The notes under the pieces were generated by a model. That model did not search any database and was not told the origin of the DNA. It saw only the letters and a list, made by a program, of their open reading frames with translations. 64,000 nucleotides of DNA from Brevibacillus formosus (GTDB lineage: Bacteria; Bacillota; Bacilli; Brevibacillales; Brevibacillaceae), in assembly GCF_003013405.1 (NCBI RefSeq), contig NZ_PXZL01000001.1, forward strand, positions 607,250 through 671,249, given 5' to 3'. This document shows, piece by piece, positions 1 to 9,307 of the stretch (within the stretch, counting starts at the first letter, position 1; each line of letters begins with the position of its first letter). A program made the position numbers and the translations under genes.

Positions 1-1
1 T

Positions 2-1435
2 GATCCTGAAATCGACCAAGCTGTGCGTGAATTTGCGGAAGCTCGCCTGAAAGAAGCAGTTCGCATCGAAGAAAAACAAGCACGCTACGATGCGATTGAC
101 GATATCAAGGCAGAAACCAAAGAGCATTTTGCAGCCAAGGACCCTGAGGCATATCCAGAGCAGGAAAAGATGATTAGCGAAGTACTGGGCAATATTGTTA
201 AGGATGAGGTTCGCCGTCTGATTACGGAAGAGAAAGTCCGCCCTGATGGACGAGCTTTGCACGAAATCCGTCCGCTGTCCAGTGAGACAAACATTCTTTC
301 CCGTACACATGGCTCTGCTATGTTTACCCGCGGTCAGACGCAAGCGCTGAGCGTTTGCACCTTAGGCGCGCTGGGAGATGTTCAAATTCTCGATGGACTC
401 GGTCTGGAAGAATCGAAGCGTTTCATGCACCACTACAACTTCCCGCCGTATAGCGTAGGTGAAGCACGTCCGTTGCGTCCTCCAGGGCGTCGTGAAATCG
501 GACACGGTGCGTTGGGTGAGCGTGCAATCGAGCCAATCATTCCATCTGAGACAGAGTTCCCATACACCATTCGTCTCGTGTCAGAAGTCATTGAATCCAA
601 CGGTTCCACATCGCAAGCGTCGATTTGCGCGAGCGTACTTGCCTTGATGGATGCAGGTGTGCCGATCAAAGCACCGGTAGCAGGTATTGCGATGGGCTTG
701 ATCATGAGCAAAGATGAGAAATCCTTCTCGATCCTGACTGATATTCAAGGTATGGAAGATCATTTGGGAGACATGGATTTCAAAGTAGCGGGTACTGAGG
801 CTGGTGTAACAGCTATCCAAATGGACATCAAAATTTCCGGTATCAACCGTGAGATTTTAGAGCTGGCCTTGGAGCAAGCGCGTGTAGGCCGTTTGCACAT
901 CCTGAACCATATGATGAGCACGATTTCCGAACCGCGTAAAGAACTGTCTCCTTATGCACCAAAAATCATGACCATGACGATCAATCCGGAGAAAATTCGC
1001 GATGTAATCGGTCCACAAGGTCGTGTCATCAATAAGATTATCGAAGAAACCGGCGTAAAAATCGACATCGAACAAGATGGAAGAGTCTTCATCGCATCCA
1101 TCAACCACGAAGCGAATCTGCGCGCGAAACAAATCATTGAAGATCTGGTTCGTGAGGTAGCTGTTGGCCAGGTGTACCTGGGAACAGTAAAACGCGTAGA
1201 GAAGTACGGTGCGTTCATCGAGTTGTTCGCAGGTAAAGAGGGTTTGTGCCACATCTCTCAACTGGCTGAAGAGCGTGTAGCCAAAACAGAAGATGTTGTC
1301 GCAGTTGGTGATAAAGTACAAGTGAAAGTGACCGAGATCGACGACCAAGGTCGTGTGAATCTCTCTCGCAAAGCAGTTTTGAAAGAACAGGCTGCTGCGG
1401 CACAAGCTGCTGAAACACCAACAAAAGCAGAATAA
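2..1435 (+). CDS. pnp: Polyribonucleotide nucleotidyltransferase (PNPase), 5' part outside the window
   Basis: PNPase degrades RNA from the 3' end by phosphorolysis and is a major mRNA-decay enzyme in Bacillota. The reading frame is already open at base 2, so the start and the first catalytic domain lie upstream. The visible part contains the second RNase PH-like core, a KH domain around the motif [17 protein letters not shown], and a C-terminal S1 RNA-binding domain ([18 protein letters not shown] onward). It ends in a short Ala/Glu-rich tail. A terminator-like hairpin follows the stop, then the ylxY-type gene, which is the B. subtilis order. Identification is secure. Confidence 0.97.
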   Translation, partial: DPEIDQAVREFAEARLKEAVRIEEKQARYDAIDDIKAETKEHFAAKDPEAYPEQEKMISEVLGNIVKDEVRRLITEEKVRPDGRALHEIRPLSSETNILSRTHGSAMFTRGQTQALSVCTLGALGDVQILDGLGLEESKRFMHHYNFPPYSVGEARPLRPPGRREIGHGALGERAIEPIIPSETEFPYTIRLVSEVIESNGSTSQASICASVLALMDAGVPIKAPVAGIAMGLIMSKDEKSFSILTDIQGMEDHLGDMDFKVAGTEAGVTAIQMDIKISGINREILELALEQARVGRLHILNHMMSTISEPRKELSPYAPKIMTMTINPEKIRDVIGPQGRVINKIIEETGVKIDIEQDGRVFIASINHEANLRAKQIIEDLVREVAVGQVYLGTVKRVEKYGAFIELFAGKEGLCHISQLAEERVAKTEDVVAVGDKVQVKVTEIDDQGRVNLSRKAVLKEQAAAAQAAETPTKAE

Positions 1436-1443
1436 AGAAAAAC

Positions 1444-1490
1444 AAAAGGCTTCGTCACTCGAAGAAATTCGTGTACGGAAGCTTTTTTCT
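1444..1490 (+). terminator. Probable terminator after pnp
   Basis: AAAAGGCTTCGT and ACGGAAGCTTTTTT can pair with two single-base bulges, and the second arm runs into a T-rich tract. It lies directly after the pnp stop. Confidence 0.6.
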
Positions 1491-1540
1491 TTTTTGTGCC
1501 AGTTGCTCCCGTTTCGTATGTCTAAGTCGTTCCTTCCTCT

Positions 1541-1548
1541 CATACATT
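1541..1548 (+). promoter_or_regulatory. Possible sigma-E -10 element upstream of the deacetylase
   Basis: CATACATT is one base from the sigma-E -10 consensus CATACAAT and lies 46 bases before the start of the sporulation-type deacetylase. I see no convincing -35 at the expected distance, so the call is weak. Confidence 0.25.
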
Positions 1549-1593
1549 GGACAAGAGAGACTCGTACGATTGATAGAGGAGGGCGACGCCCTA

Positions 1594-2571
1594 ATGACGA
1601 ATAGGACCAGGAGACTTTTGTTCATCGTTATATATGGAGCTGCGCTGATTGTTCTCTTGAATTATCAGCCTATTCATCATTACATTAGCACGCTCAAAAA
1701 TGTCCAAATAGTGAATGGGGATCGAAACGAAAATGAAAAAGCGCGTTTACGGGCGCAGATTGAAAAGTGGAGAGAGGGTAGAGAGGAAGAGCCAATCGAT
1801 GCCGTCGTCGATCAGACGTGGAAGGCGATTCCCGGCTATAATGGACGTGTCGTCGATGTAGAAGAATCCCTCAATAAAATGCTGGCTGCGGGTGTGTCCA
1901 GCCCTGATTTGCTGGTATACAAGGAAGTACCTCCAGCGGTTTCGCTTGAGCAATTGGGAGCACAACCTATCTATCGAGGAAATCCAAATAAACCAGCGAT
2001 ATCTTTCATGATCAACGTGGCTTGGGGAAATGAGTATCTTGATTCGATGCTCAATACACTCGATAAACATAAGGTAAAGACAACGTTCTTTCTGGATGGC
2101 TCTTGGGTAAAACGTTACCCAGAAGAAGCAAAAAAGATCATGGCACGTGGCCATGAGATTGGGAATCATGCGTATTCCCATCCCGATATGAACACACTGG
2201 GAACACAGAGAATTCATCAAGAGATAAGTCGTACGCAAGATGTTATTTTTAAAACGCTGGAAGTAAAGCCTTCCCTGTTTGCACCGCCATCTGGTGCTTT
2301 TAACCAGCGCGTTGTACAAATCGCGCATTCTTCTTATCAAATGAAGACGATTCTATGGACGGCAGATACGGTAGACTGGCAGAAACCTTCGCCTGCTTCT
2401 GTTATCAATAAAATAAGCCGTAAAATGGAGAATGGTGTCCTCGTACTCATGCATCCTACTTCTACTTCCGAGGCCAGTTTGGATCAACTGCTGACAATCG
2501 CGAAAAAGAAGGGGCTACAGCCGACAACAGTCTCGGAGGTCATATCGAGTCGTAGACTCCCGTCACCGTAA
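1594..2571 (+). CDS. ylxY: YlxY-type polysaccharide deacetylase, probable sporulation protein
   Basis: This is a NodB-type polysaccharide deacetylase, a family that removes acetyl groups from cell-wall sugars. I chose the ATG at 1594 because GAGGAGGG lies about 7 bases upstream and the product then begins with basic residues and one hydrophobic segment (LLFIVIYGAALIVLL), a signal anchor. The catalytic domain fills the second half: FMINVAWGNEYLDSML, TTFFLDGSWV, GHEIGNHAYSHPDM and LFAPPSGAFN. The usual metal-binding TFDDGP motif is replaced by MINVAWG, while the HxxxH-like NHAYSHPD is kept, so activity may be altered, as reported for some sporulation deacetylases. It sits between pnp and mlpA as in B. 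subtilis. The product is 325 residues. Confidence 0.85.
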   Translation: MTNRTRRLLFIVIYGAALIVLLNYQPIHHYISTLKNVQIVNGDRNENEKARLRAQIEKWREGREEEPIDAVVDQTWKAIPGYNGRVVDVEESLNKMLAAGVSSPDLLVYKEVPPAVSLEQLGAQPIYRGNPNKPAISFMINVAWGNEYLDSMLNTLDKHKVKTTFFLDGSWVKRYPEEAKKIMARGHEIGNHAYSHPDMNTLGTQRIHQEISRTQDVIFKTLEVKPSLFAPPSGAFNQRVVQIAHSSYQMKTILWTADTVDWQKPSPASVINKISRKMENGVLVLMHPTSTSEASLDQLLTIAKKKGLQPTTVSEVISSRRLPSP

Positions 2572-2586
2572 ATACATGTTCATTTA

Positions 2587-2615
2587 TTGTGGAGACAAAG
2601 GAAGTTTGCTATAGT
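2587..2615 (+). promoter_or_regulatory. Sigma-A-like promoter for mlpA
   Basis: TTGTGG (2587-2592) and TATAGT (2610-2615) are separated by 17 bases, about 70 bases before the mlpA start. Confidence 0.6.
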
Positions 2616-2683
2616 TAGACGTGTTTACAAGAAATTCCCCGAGGTTTCGGGTAGAGACAGATGAACAACCGAGGAGGATTTAC

Positions 2684-3937
2684 GTGATACAACGTCATAC
2701 GTGTGATAACGGTCTTCGAATCGTGACGGAACGGATTCCGTCCGTTCGCTCCGTTGCCTTAGGCATCTGGGTAGGGACTGGTTCGAAATATGAAAACGAG
2801 AAAAATAACGGGATTTCCCATTTTCTCGAGCATATGTTTTTCAAAGGCACAAAAACTCGTTCTGCAAAGGAAATTGCGGAAACCTTTGATGAGATTGGCG
2901 GGAACGTGAACGCCTTTACTTCGAAGGAATATACCTGCTATTACGCAAGGGTGCTCGACCAGCATGCTCCGATCGCTCTCGATGTTCTTTCCGATATGTA
3001 TTTCAACTCGGTATTTGATGCAGATGAGTTGGAAAAGGAAAAGAACGTCGTCATTGAAGAGATTAGCATGTATGAAGACACGCCAGATGATTTGGTGCAT
3101 GATTTGATTGCACGCGCTTCGTACAGCACACACCCGCTAGGGTATTCGATTTTGGGTACGGAAGATGTCCTGCGCAGCTTGAAGCGTGACGATTTGCTCG
3201 CTTATATTGATCAGCACTATCTGCCAACGAATACGGTGATTACAGTAGCGGGTAATTTTGAAGACAGTTTGATTGAAGACATTCAAAAGCGCTTTCAGAC
3301 TTTCTCGCGTCCAGGCAGTATGCCGACCTTGTCTACTCCTGACTTTGCTGGAAATGTGATCGCTCATCACAAGGCCACAGAGCAAGCGCATTTGTGCCTG
3401 TCTTTACCTGGGTTTAAGGTAGGACATCCCGAGGTTTACTCCTTGATTTTGCTAAACAACGTGCTGGGTGGCAGCATGAGCTCGCGTCTGTTCCAAGAGA
3501 TTCGAGAAGAGCGAGGCTTGGCATACTCTGTTTACTCCTATCATTCGTCCTATAAAGAAGCGGGTACGTTCCATGTGTATACAGGAACGGCACCAGAGCA
3601 AGTAGGACAGGTATTTGACATTGTCTCGCGCGTCCTGCGCGATGTCGCTGATCATGGAATTACGGACAAAGAGCTGAACAAAGGAAAAGAGCAACTGAAA
3701 GGCAGCTTGATGCTCAGCTTGGAAAGCACGAATAGCCGTATGAGTCGCCTTGGAAAAAATGAACTCTTGCTGGGCCGTCACCTTAGTCTAGATGAGATCA
3801 TCGCCAAAATAGACCGTGTTTCCCATGAATCTGTTCTGGCTGTGGCGCAGCAGTTGTTCCGTTCCAAGATGTCAATGGCGATGGTGAGCCCACTCGATGG
3901 CTTCCCTGAAAACGTGAAGAACGATATTTTGTTGTAG
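2684..3937 (+). CDS. mlpA: M16 family zinc peptidase, MlpA-type
   Basis: This is a mitochondrial-processing-peptidase-like M16 protease. The metal-binding inverted motif HFLEH is present (GISHFLEHMFFKGT), with the downstream glutamate in the VVIEEISMYEDTPDD region. The C-terminal M16 half contains the conserved GGSMSSRLFQEIREERGLAYSVYSY. I chose the GTG at 2684 because GAGGAGG lies 7 bases upstream. An upstream in-frame ATG at 2621 would add 21 unlike residues with no ribosome site. The 417-residue length fits B. subtilis MlpA (about 409). It is one of three M16 proteins in this window. Confidence 0.92.
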   Translation: MIQRHTCDNGLRIVTERIPSVRSVALGIWVGTGSKYENEKNNGISHFLEHMFFKGTKTRSAKEIAETFDEIGGNVNAFTSKEYTCYYARVLDQHAPIALDVLSDMYFNSVFDADELEKEKNVVIEEISMYEDTPDDLVHDLIARASYSTHPLGYSILGTEDVLRSLKRDDLLAYIDQHYLPTNTVITVAGNFEDSLIEDIQKRFQTFSRPGSMPTLSTPDFAGNVIAHHKATEQAHLCLSLPGFKVGHPEVYSLILLNNVLGGSMSSRLFQEIREERGLAYSVYSYHSSYKEAGTFHVYTGTAPEQVGQVFDIVSRVLRDVADHGITDKELNKGKEQLKGSLMLSLESTNSRMSRLGKNELLLGRHLSLDEIIAKIDRVSHESVLAVAQQLFRSKMSMAMVSPLDGFPENVKNDILL

Positions 3938-3940
3938 GCA

Positions 3941-3967
3941 AAAATCCGGCATAGCCCGGATTTTTTT
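3941..3967 (+). terminator. Terminator after mlpA
   Basis: AAAATCCGG and CCGGATTTT form a perfect 9-bp stem followed by T residues. Confidence 0.85.
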
Positions 3968-4009
3968 GCGTATATCAACAGTAAATGAAAGGACAAAGGG
4001 GGCTTCTCC

Positions 4010-4270
4010 ATGCGCTTAAGCGAGTTGGGTGGGAAGGAGATTATCGGACTGGACAACGGGGAGAAAATGGGAGTCATCAGTGATTCCGATTTAGTCATCC
4101 ATCCCGAAAATGGTGCGATTCAATCCATCATCTTGCCAGGAGGTAGTTTCTTTGGGTTCGGCAAGAAGCGAGAGGACCTCGTGATCCCATGGAGTTCCAT
4201 CGTAAAAATTGGGCCAGATATGGTCATCATCCAGCTCCAAGCCCCTGAGGCACAAGCTTCTCAAAAGTAG
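4010..4270 (+). CDS. ymxH: YlmC/YmxH family PRC-barrel sporulation protein
   Basis: The product is 86 residues and resembles the short PRC-barrel proteins YlmC/YmxH annotated as sporulation proteins. The visible core is MRLSELGGKEIIGLDNGEKM at the start, then a short beta-rich barrel ending near VKIGPDMVII. AAAGGGGG lies about 14 bases before the ATG. As in B. subtilis it is between mlpA and the dipicolinate synthase genes. The molecular role is not known. Confidence 0.85.
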   Translation: MRLSELGGKEIIGLDNGEKMGVISDSDLVIHPENGAIQSIILPGGSFFGFGKKREDLVIPWSSIVKIGPDMVIIQLQAPEAQASQK

Positions 4271-4407
4271 GCGCTACTGTCACCGAAGTAGTAGGAGCGG
4301 AATAGGATGGGGGTAGACCGCATGGATTTCCGTCAACTTTTCCAAAAGGAAAACCTTTGCGTTCCGATCATTTAATGCAGTAAAATGTGTGGAAAGGGGA
4401 ACGCAGC

Positions 4408-5310
4408 ATGCTAACGGGCATACATGTTGCCTTCATCGGCGGAGACGCTCGCCAGTTGGAAGTCATTAAGCGATGCATACAACTGGATGCTAGCGTCACG
4501 TTAGTTGGCTTCGACAACCTGGAAAGTAATTTTACAGGGGCAACGAAGAAACCATTAACATGCGATGTGTTGAAAGACGTGGACGCCCTCATCCTACCCA
4601 TCGTAGGGACCGATGACCAAGGATACGTGGAAAGTATTTTTTGCTCCAAACAACTGCAGTTGCTAGACGAACATGTGGCAAGTCTGCCGAGTCATTGCGT
4701 GGTTTACACGGGAATGGCAAAGCCTTATCTGAAAAAGCTGTTGGCTTCCACACAGCTTCCTCTCGTGGAGCTCTTGGATCGTGATGACGTTGCTATCTAT
4801 AACTCTATCCCTACTGTAGAGGGAGCGTTAATGATGGCGATTCAGCATACGGATATTACGATTCATGGATCACAGTCAATTGTTTTGGGATTGGGCCGAA
4901 CAGGTTTGTCCATGGCTCGAGCATTGCATGCGTTGGGGGCCCGCGTAAGAGTTGGGGCCAGACGTCAAGAACACTTGGCACGCATTTATGAGATGGGATT
5001 GACTCCCTTCCATATAAGCGAAGTAAGGCAACAGGTTACGAATGCTGATTTCATTTTTAATACCATCCCGCAATTATTACTCACGGCAGAAGTGATTGCT
5101 CAAATGCCTCAGTCGGCGTTTATACTTGATCTAGCCTCCAAGCCAGGGGGAACAGATTTTCGTTACGCTGAAAGACGAGGTATCAAAGCTCTTCTTGCTC
5201 CCGGATTGCCTGGAATCGTTGCACCGAAAACCGCTGGACAAATTTTAGCCCAAACATTGTCTCGTCTTATTGCGGATCAAAGGAAAGCGCCAGGAGGGGA
5301 TGCAACATGA
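4408..5310 (+). CDS. spoVFA: Dipicolinate synthase subunit A
   Basis: With SpoVFB this subunit makes dipicolinic acid from dihydrodipicolinate in the mother cell. Dipicolinic acid then loads into the spore core as the calcium salt. The N-terminal half has IHVAFIGGDARQLEVIK, and a Rossmann nucleotide-binding motif follows in the C-terminal half (SIVLGLGRTGLSMARAL). The ATG at 4408 is preceded by GGAAAGGGGA and gives 300 residues, matching B. subtilis DpaA (about 297). The gene overlaps spoVFB by four bases (ATGA), which indicates translational coupling. B. subtilis uses sigma-K here, but I found no convincing sigma-K site upstream. Confidence 0.95.
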   Translation: MLTGIHVAFIGGDARQLEVIKRCIQLDASVTLVGFDNLESNFTGATKKPLTCDVLKDVDALILPIVGTDDQGYVESIFCSKQLQLLDEHVASLPSHCVVYTGMAKPYLKKLLASTQLPLVELLDRDDVAIYNSIPTVEGALMMAIQHTDITIHGSQSIVLGLGRTGLSMARALHALGARVRVGARRQEHLARIYEMGLTPFHISEVRQQVTNADFIFNTIPQLLLTAEVIAQMPQSAFILDLASKPGGTDFRYAERRGIKALLAPGLPGIVAPKTAGQILAQTLSRLIADQRKAPGGDAT

Positions 5311-5903
5311 GTAAGCTTCAGGGAAAGACCATTGGATTTGGATTGTCTGGATCGCATTGCACCTTTGAGGAAACCATGCCGCAAATTAAGCGATTTGTGG
5401 ATGCCGGAGCACGGGTGGTACCGATCGTATCGAATACGATTATGACCACGGATACACGCTTCGGTACTTCGCAAAGCTGGCAGCAACAAATTAAGGAACT
5501 GACGGGGGAAGAGCTTATTTCGACGATTCCTCAGGCTGAGCCGTTGGGACCTTCCAAGCTGTTGGATGTCATGCTGATTGCGCCATGCACAGGCAGTACG
5601 ACGAGTCGACTGGCGAATGCCATTACCGATAGTGCTGTACTGATGGCGGCTAAAGCGACGATGCGTAATTTGCGACCCATTGTGATTGCCATATCCACCA
5701 ATGATGGTCTGGGATTAAATGCAGCCAATATTGCCAAGCTGTTGGCCGCGAAAAATATGTATTTCGTACCGTTCGGGCAGGATGCCCCGGATAAAAAACC
5801 GAACTCGCTTGTAGCTCGTATGGATCTCCTAGTAGAAACATGCGAAGCAGCTTTGGAAGGACGACAATTGCAACCCTTGCTCATCGAAAGATTTAACTAC
5901 TGA
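5307..5903 (+). CDS. spoVFB: Dipicolinate synthase subunit B (flavoprotein)
   Basis: This is the flavoprotein-like partner of SpoVFA in dipicolinic acid synthesis. It shows the flavoprotein fold start (GKTIGFGLSGSHCTF) and the conserved IAPCTGSTTSRLANAITDS segment. The 198 residues fit the family (about 200). AGGAGGGG upstream lies inside the end of spoVFA. The next genes, asd, dapG and dapA, supply the aspartate-derived precursor, so the whole route from aspartate to dipicolinate is collinear here. Confidence 0.95.
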   Translation: MSKLQGKTIGFGLSGSHCTFEETMPQIKRFVDAGARVVPIVSNTIMTTDTRFGTSQSWQQQIKELTGEELISTIPQAEPLGPSKLLDVMLIAPCTGSTTSRLANAITDSAVLMAAKATMRNLRPIVIAISTNDGLGLNAANIAKLLAAKNMYFVPFGQDAPDKKPNSLVARMDLLVETCEAALEGRQLQPLLIERFNY

Positions 5904-5960
5904 TAAGACTACAGAAAAAACAATAAACCTGCTTTTTCGCGATTAGGAGGAGAGTAAGAG

Positions 5961-7001
5961 ATGGCAAACCAACTGACTTTCAATGTTGCTGTAGTCGGTG
6001 CGACTGGTGCAGTCGGACAGCAGATGATTCAACTATTAGAAAAGCGTAACTTCCCAATCAAACAGCTTAAGCTGCTTGCTTCTGGACGTTCTGCAGGAAA
6101 AACAGTCACCTTCAAGGGGCAAGAAATTGTACTGGAAGAGGCGACTCCAGACAGTTTTGCAGGGGTTGATTTTGCCCTGTTTAGTGCTGGCGGATCGGTC
6201 AGCAAGGAACTGGCTCATCACGCAGTGCGTCATGGTGCGGTTGTCATTGACAATACCAGCGCATTCCGGATGGACCCGGATGTTCCTCTCGTTGTGCCAG
6301 AAGTAAATATGGATGCTGCGCTCGCTCATAATGGAATCATTGCGAATCCGAATTGCTCTACGATTCAGATGGTTGCCGCTCTAAAACCCCTGTATGATCG
6401 TTTTGGTATAGACAGAATTATCGTTTCTACTTACCAGGCAGTATCTGGTGCAGGTCAATCTGCGATCAATGAATTGCTCGACCAGAGTCGAGACATTTTG
6501 GATGGTAAAGAACCGCAGTGTAACGTACTTCCCGTAGGCAAATTACCTGTACATCATCAGATTGCGTACAACGCGATTCCGCAGATTGATGTGTTCACCG
6601 ACAATGGTTTTACTTATGAAGAAATGAAAATGGTCAATGAGACCAAAAAAATCTTCGGTGATGACACTGTACTTGTTTCAGCTACTTGCGTACGTATTCC
6701 AGTGGTCTACGGCCACAGCGAGTCGGTATATGTAGAGCTGAAACAGGATTACGATCTGGCAGAAGTAAAGGCCCTGCTGAAAAATGCTCCTGGTATCGTG
6801 TTAGTAGATGCGCCGGAGGAACAGCAGTATCCACTCGCTACTGATGCAACAGGCAAACTGGAAGTATTCGTGGGCCGGGTGCGTCGTGATCTCCATCATC
6901 CTCGTGGACTGCATATGTGGATCGTTTCTGACAATCTTCTCAAGGGTGCAGCATGGAATACAGTACAAATCGCTGAAGAACTCATAAAAGCAAGAGTATA
7001 G
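5961..7001 (+). CDS. asd: Aspartate-semialdehyde dehydrogenase
   Basis: It reduces aspartyl phosphate to aspartate semialdehyde with NADPH, the branch point for lysine, diaminopimelate, dipicolinate, threonine and methionine. It has the nucleotide-binding start VAVVGATGAVGQQMIQLL, the catalytic cysteine motif NPNCSTIQMV and the substrate region VSTYQAVSGAGQ. TAGGAGGAGAG precedes the ATG. The length is 346 residues, as expected. It stands 57 bases after spoVFB with no terminator between them. Confidence 0.96.
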   Translation: MANQLTFNVAVVGATGAVGQQMIQLLEKRNFPIKQLKLLASGRSAGKTVTFKGQEIVLEEATPDSFAGVDFALFSAGGSVSKELAHHAVRHGAVVIDNTSAFRMDPDVPLVVPEVNMDAALAHNGIIANPNCSTIQMVAALKPLYDRFGIDRIIVSTYQAVSGAGQSAINELLDQSRDILDGKEPQCNVLPVGKLPVHHQIAYNAIPQIDVFTDNGFTYEEMKMVNETKKIFGDDTVLVSATCVRIPVVYGHSESVYVELKQDYDLAEVKALLKNAPGIVLVDAPEEQQYPLATDATGKLEVFVGRVRRDLHHPRGLHMWIVSDNLLKGAAWNTVQIAEELIKARV

Positions 7002-7012
7002 GGGAGAGGTTA

Positions 7013-8239
7013 GTGAAGATTCTCGTCCAGAAGTTCGGTGGTTCTTCCTTGACGACGGAGGATTGCCGGATGCGGGCAATCTACCATATGGAAAAAGCAA
7101 TTGATGAGGGCTATGCCCTCGTCGTTGTCGTATCGGCGATGGGTCGCAAGGGTGATCCATATGCGACCGATACACTTTTGCAGTTGGTTCGTGCGAATGG
7201 GAACCAACTGCCGAGTAGAGAAATGGATATGCTGATGCATACCGGAGAAATTATCTCTGCTACAGTCATGTGCAGCATGTTGAATGCACGGGGAATTAAA
7301 GCAACGATTTTGACAGGCGGTCAGGCAAATATAGTGACGAGCGACGACTTTACGAATGCACAAATCATGTCGATCGATCCAAGTCGTATTTTGCAGGACT
7401 TGCAGGAAAACCAAGTTGTGATCGTTCCAGGATTTCAGGGACGTACAGCCGAGTGGGAAATTACGACACTGGGACGGGGTGGAAGCGATACGACTGCAAC
7501 CGCCCTCGGTGTCGCCTTGAAGGCTGAAACGGTGGATATTTTCACCGACGTGGAAGGCATCATGACGGCGGACCCGCGTATCGTTGAAGAAGCGCAGCGG
7601 CTCGGTATGGTGACCTACACGGAAATTTGCAACATGGCTCACCTGGGTGCAAAAGTTATTCATCCTAGAGCGGTGGAGATCGCGATGCACGCAAACGTGC
7701 CGATTCGTGTTCGCTCTACGTTTTCGGACGACCCCGGTACACTTGTTACGACTATGCTGGAGATCGGGAAATTGGGCTACACTGTAAACGACAGAGTCGT
7801 TATGGGAATCGCTCATGTACCGAATATTACTCAAATCAAGGTCGCGAACAAAGAAGGGTCTTATGATACACAGCTGCAAGTCTTCAAAACGATGGCAACT
7901 CATAACATCAGTGTAGATTTCATCAATGTGAACCCAATGGGTGTTGCTTACACGGTCCATGATGAAATGGGAGAAAAAGCTGCTCGTCTGTTAACGGAAA
8001 TGGGATACGAGCCGCAGCTTTTGCCGCATTGCGCAAAAGTGTCCGTGATTGGTGCAGGGATGACGGGCGTACCCGGCGTGATGGCGAGAATCGTGGAGGC
8101 ACTTACACAAGAAGATATTCAAATTCTTCAATCGGCAGACTCTCATACAACCATTTGGGTACTCGTGCATGAAATGGACATGGTAAGGGCGGTTCGCGCA
8201 CTTCATCAGCAGTTCAACCTGCATGTTCAACATATGTAA
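7013..8239 (+). CDS. dapG: Aspartate kinase, DapG type
   Basis: It phosphorylates aspartate in the first step of the diaminopimelate and dipicolinate route. The N-terminal KFGGSSL motif and GRGGSDTTA substrate loop are present, and two ACT domains occupy the last 150 residues. In B. subtilis the DapG isozyme is feedback-inhibited by diaminopimelate. The symbol rests on its place between asd and dapA. The start is GTG at 7013 behind GGGGAGAGG, 11 bases after asd. The 408-residue length is normal. Confidence 0.94.
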   Translation: MKILVQKFGGSSLTTEDCRMRAIYHMEKAIDEGYALVVVVSAMGRKGDPYATDTLLQLVRANGNQLPSREMDMLMHTGEIISATVMCSMLNARGIKATILTGGQANIVTSDDFTNAQIMSIDPSRILQDLQENQVVIVPGFQGRTAEWEITTLGRGGSDTTATALGVALKAETVDIFTDVEGIMTADPRIVEEAQRLGMVTYTEICNMAHLGAKVIHPRAVEIAMHANVPIRVRSTFSDDPGTLVTTMLEIGKLGYTVNDRVVMGIAHVPNITQIKVANKEGSYDTQLQVFKTMATHNISVDFINVNPMGVAYTVHDEMGEKAARLLTEMGYEPQLLPHCAKVSVIGAGMTGVPGVMARIVEALTQEDIQILQSADSHTTIWVLVHEMDMVRAVRALHQQFNLHVQHM

Positions 8240-8295
8240 GAGGATATCCTGACTTTAAATACCTACTGATCACGATAAGAGGAGTTGGAGAGGTA

Positions 8296-9162
8296 GTGGC
8301 ACGTTTTGGCCGACTGGTTACCGCTATGGTAACGCCTTTTAATGAGCAGCTGCAGGTCGATTACGATAAAACAGAGCGACTGATTGACCATTTGATTGTA
8401 AATGGCACAACTGGAATCGTATTGAGTGGTACCACAGGTGAATCACCGACACTATCCCGTACGGAGAAACTCGATCTTTTCCGTCATGTGGTTTCCTACG
8501 CAAAAGGAAGATGCCACATCATTGCAGGAACAGGCAGCAATGATACAGCCTCCAGCATTGAGTTCACCCAAGCTGTACAATCCATTGGAGTGGACGCTGT
8601 CATGGTCGTTGCACCTTATTACAGCAAGCCATCACAAGAAGGACTTTACGCACACTTCAAGGCATTATCGGAAGCGACCAAGCTGCCTGTGATGCTGTAT
8701 AATGTGCCGGGAAGATCCGTGGTCAATATGACTGCTGAAACGACACTTCGTTTGGCAGAACTGCCTAATGTGGTTTGCATCAAGGAAGCCTCCGGCAATT
8801 TGTCGCAGATGGCGCAAATCATTGAGCATGCCCCGGAAGGTTTTGAGCTGTACAGTGGCGATGATGGATTAACCTTGCCCATCCTGTCTATCGGGGGAGT
8901 GGGCATTGTCAGTGTGGCGAGTCACGTGGTTGGCCGCCCTATGACAGATATGATGGACGCCTATTTTGCCGGTAACTATACGGAGGCAGCAAGACTCCAT
9001 CGCAAGCTGTTGCCGATTTTTGAAGGCCTGTTTGCTTACCCGAGCCCAGGACCAACCAAGGTTGCTTTAGAAAAGCTCGGTGTTCAAGTTGGGGGCGTTC
9101 GACTGCCTTTAGTCGAGCTGAACGAACAAGAAAAAGCATTTGTGCATTCCCTGCTTGTTTAA
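8296..9162 (+). CDS. dapA: 4-hydroxy-tetrahydrodipicolinate synthase
   Basis: It condenses pyruvate with aspartate semialdehyde. The Schiff-base lysine lies in VVCIKEASGN, the catalytic tyrosine in VMLYNVPGRS, and the substrate motif is GTTGESPTLS. The product is a TIM barrel of 288 residues. The start is GTG at 8296 behind GGAGTTGGAGAGG. It is the last gene of the aspartate block and is followed by a strong terminator. Confidence 0.96.
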   Translation: MARFGRLVTAMVTPFNEQLQVDYDKTERLIDHLIVNGTTGIVLSGTTGESPTLSRTEKLDLFRHVVSYAKGRCHIIAGTGSNDTASSIEFTQAVQSIGVDAVMVVAPYYSKPSQEGLYAHFKALSEATKLPVMLYNVPGRSVVNMTAETTLRLAELPNVVCIKEASGNLSQMAQIIEHAPEGFELYSGDDGLTLPILSIGGVGIVSVASHVVGRPMTDMMDAYFAGNYTEAARLHRKLLPIFEGLFAYPSPGPTKVALEKLGVQVGGVRLPLVELNEQEKAFVHSLLV

Positions 9163-9176
9163 CTCCATAGAAGATC

Positions 9177-9208
9177 AAGAGCCATTCCAGTCCGGGATGG
9201 CTCTTTTT
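9177..9208 (+). terminator. Terminator after dapA
   Basis: GAGCCAT and ATGGCTC form the stem, extended by CC/GG pairs, followed by CTTTTT. It closes the spoVF-dap block. Confidence 0.88.
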
Positions 9209-9210
9209 CC

Positions 9211-9240
9211 TTGTGTTCATGATTTCACTTCGGGTATAAT
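9211..9240 (+). promoter_or_regulatory. Sigma-A-like promoter for the RNase J gene
   Basis: TTGTGT (9211-9216) and TATAAT (9235-9240) are separated by 18 bases, about 68 bases before the gene. Confidence 0.7.
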
Positions 9241-9307
9241 AAGAACAAGTGATTTGGGGCGGTTTTTTTGAGTGGACATGACAACTAAATATAGGAGGTT
9301 ACACGTT

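Noticed and set aside
4338..4408. A sigma-K promoter for spoVFA
   Set aside because: No CATAnnnTA with a suitably spaced AC is present; CATTTAATG is too far from consensus.
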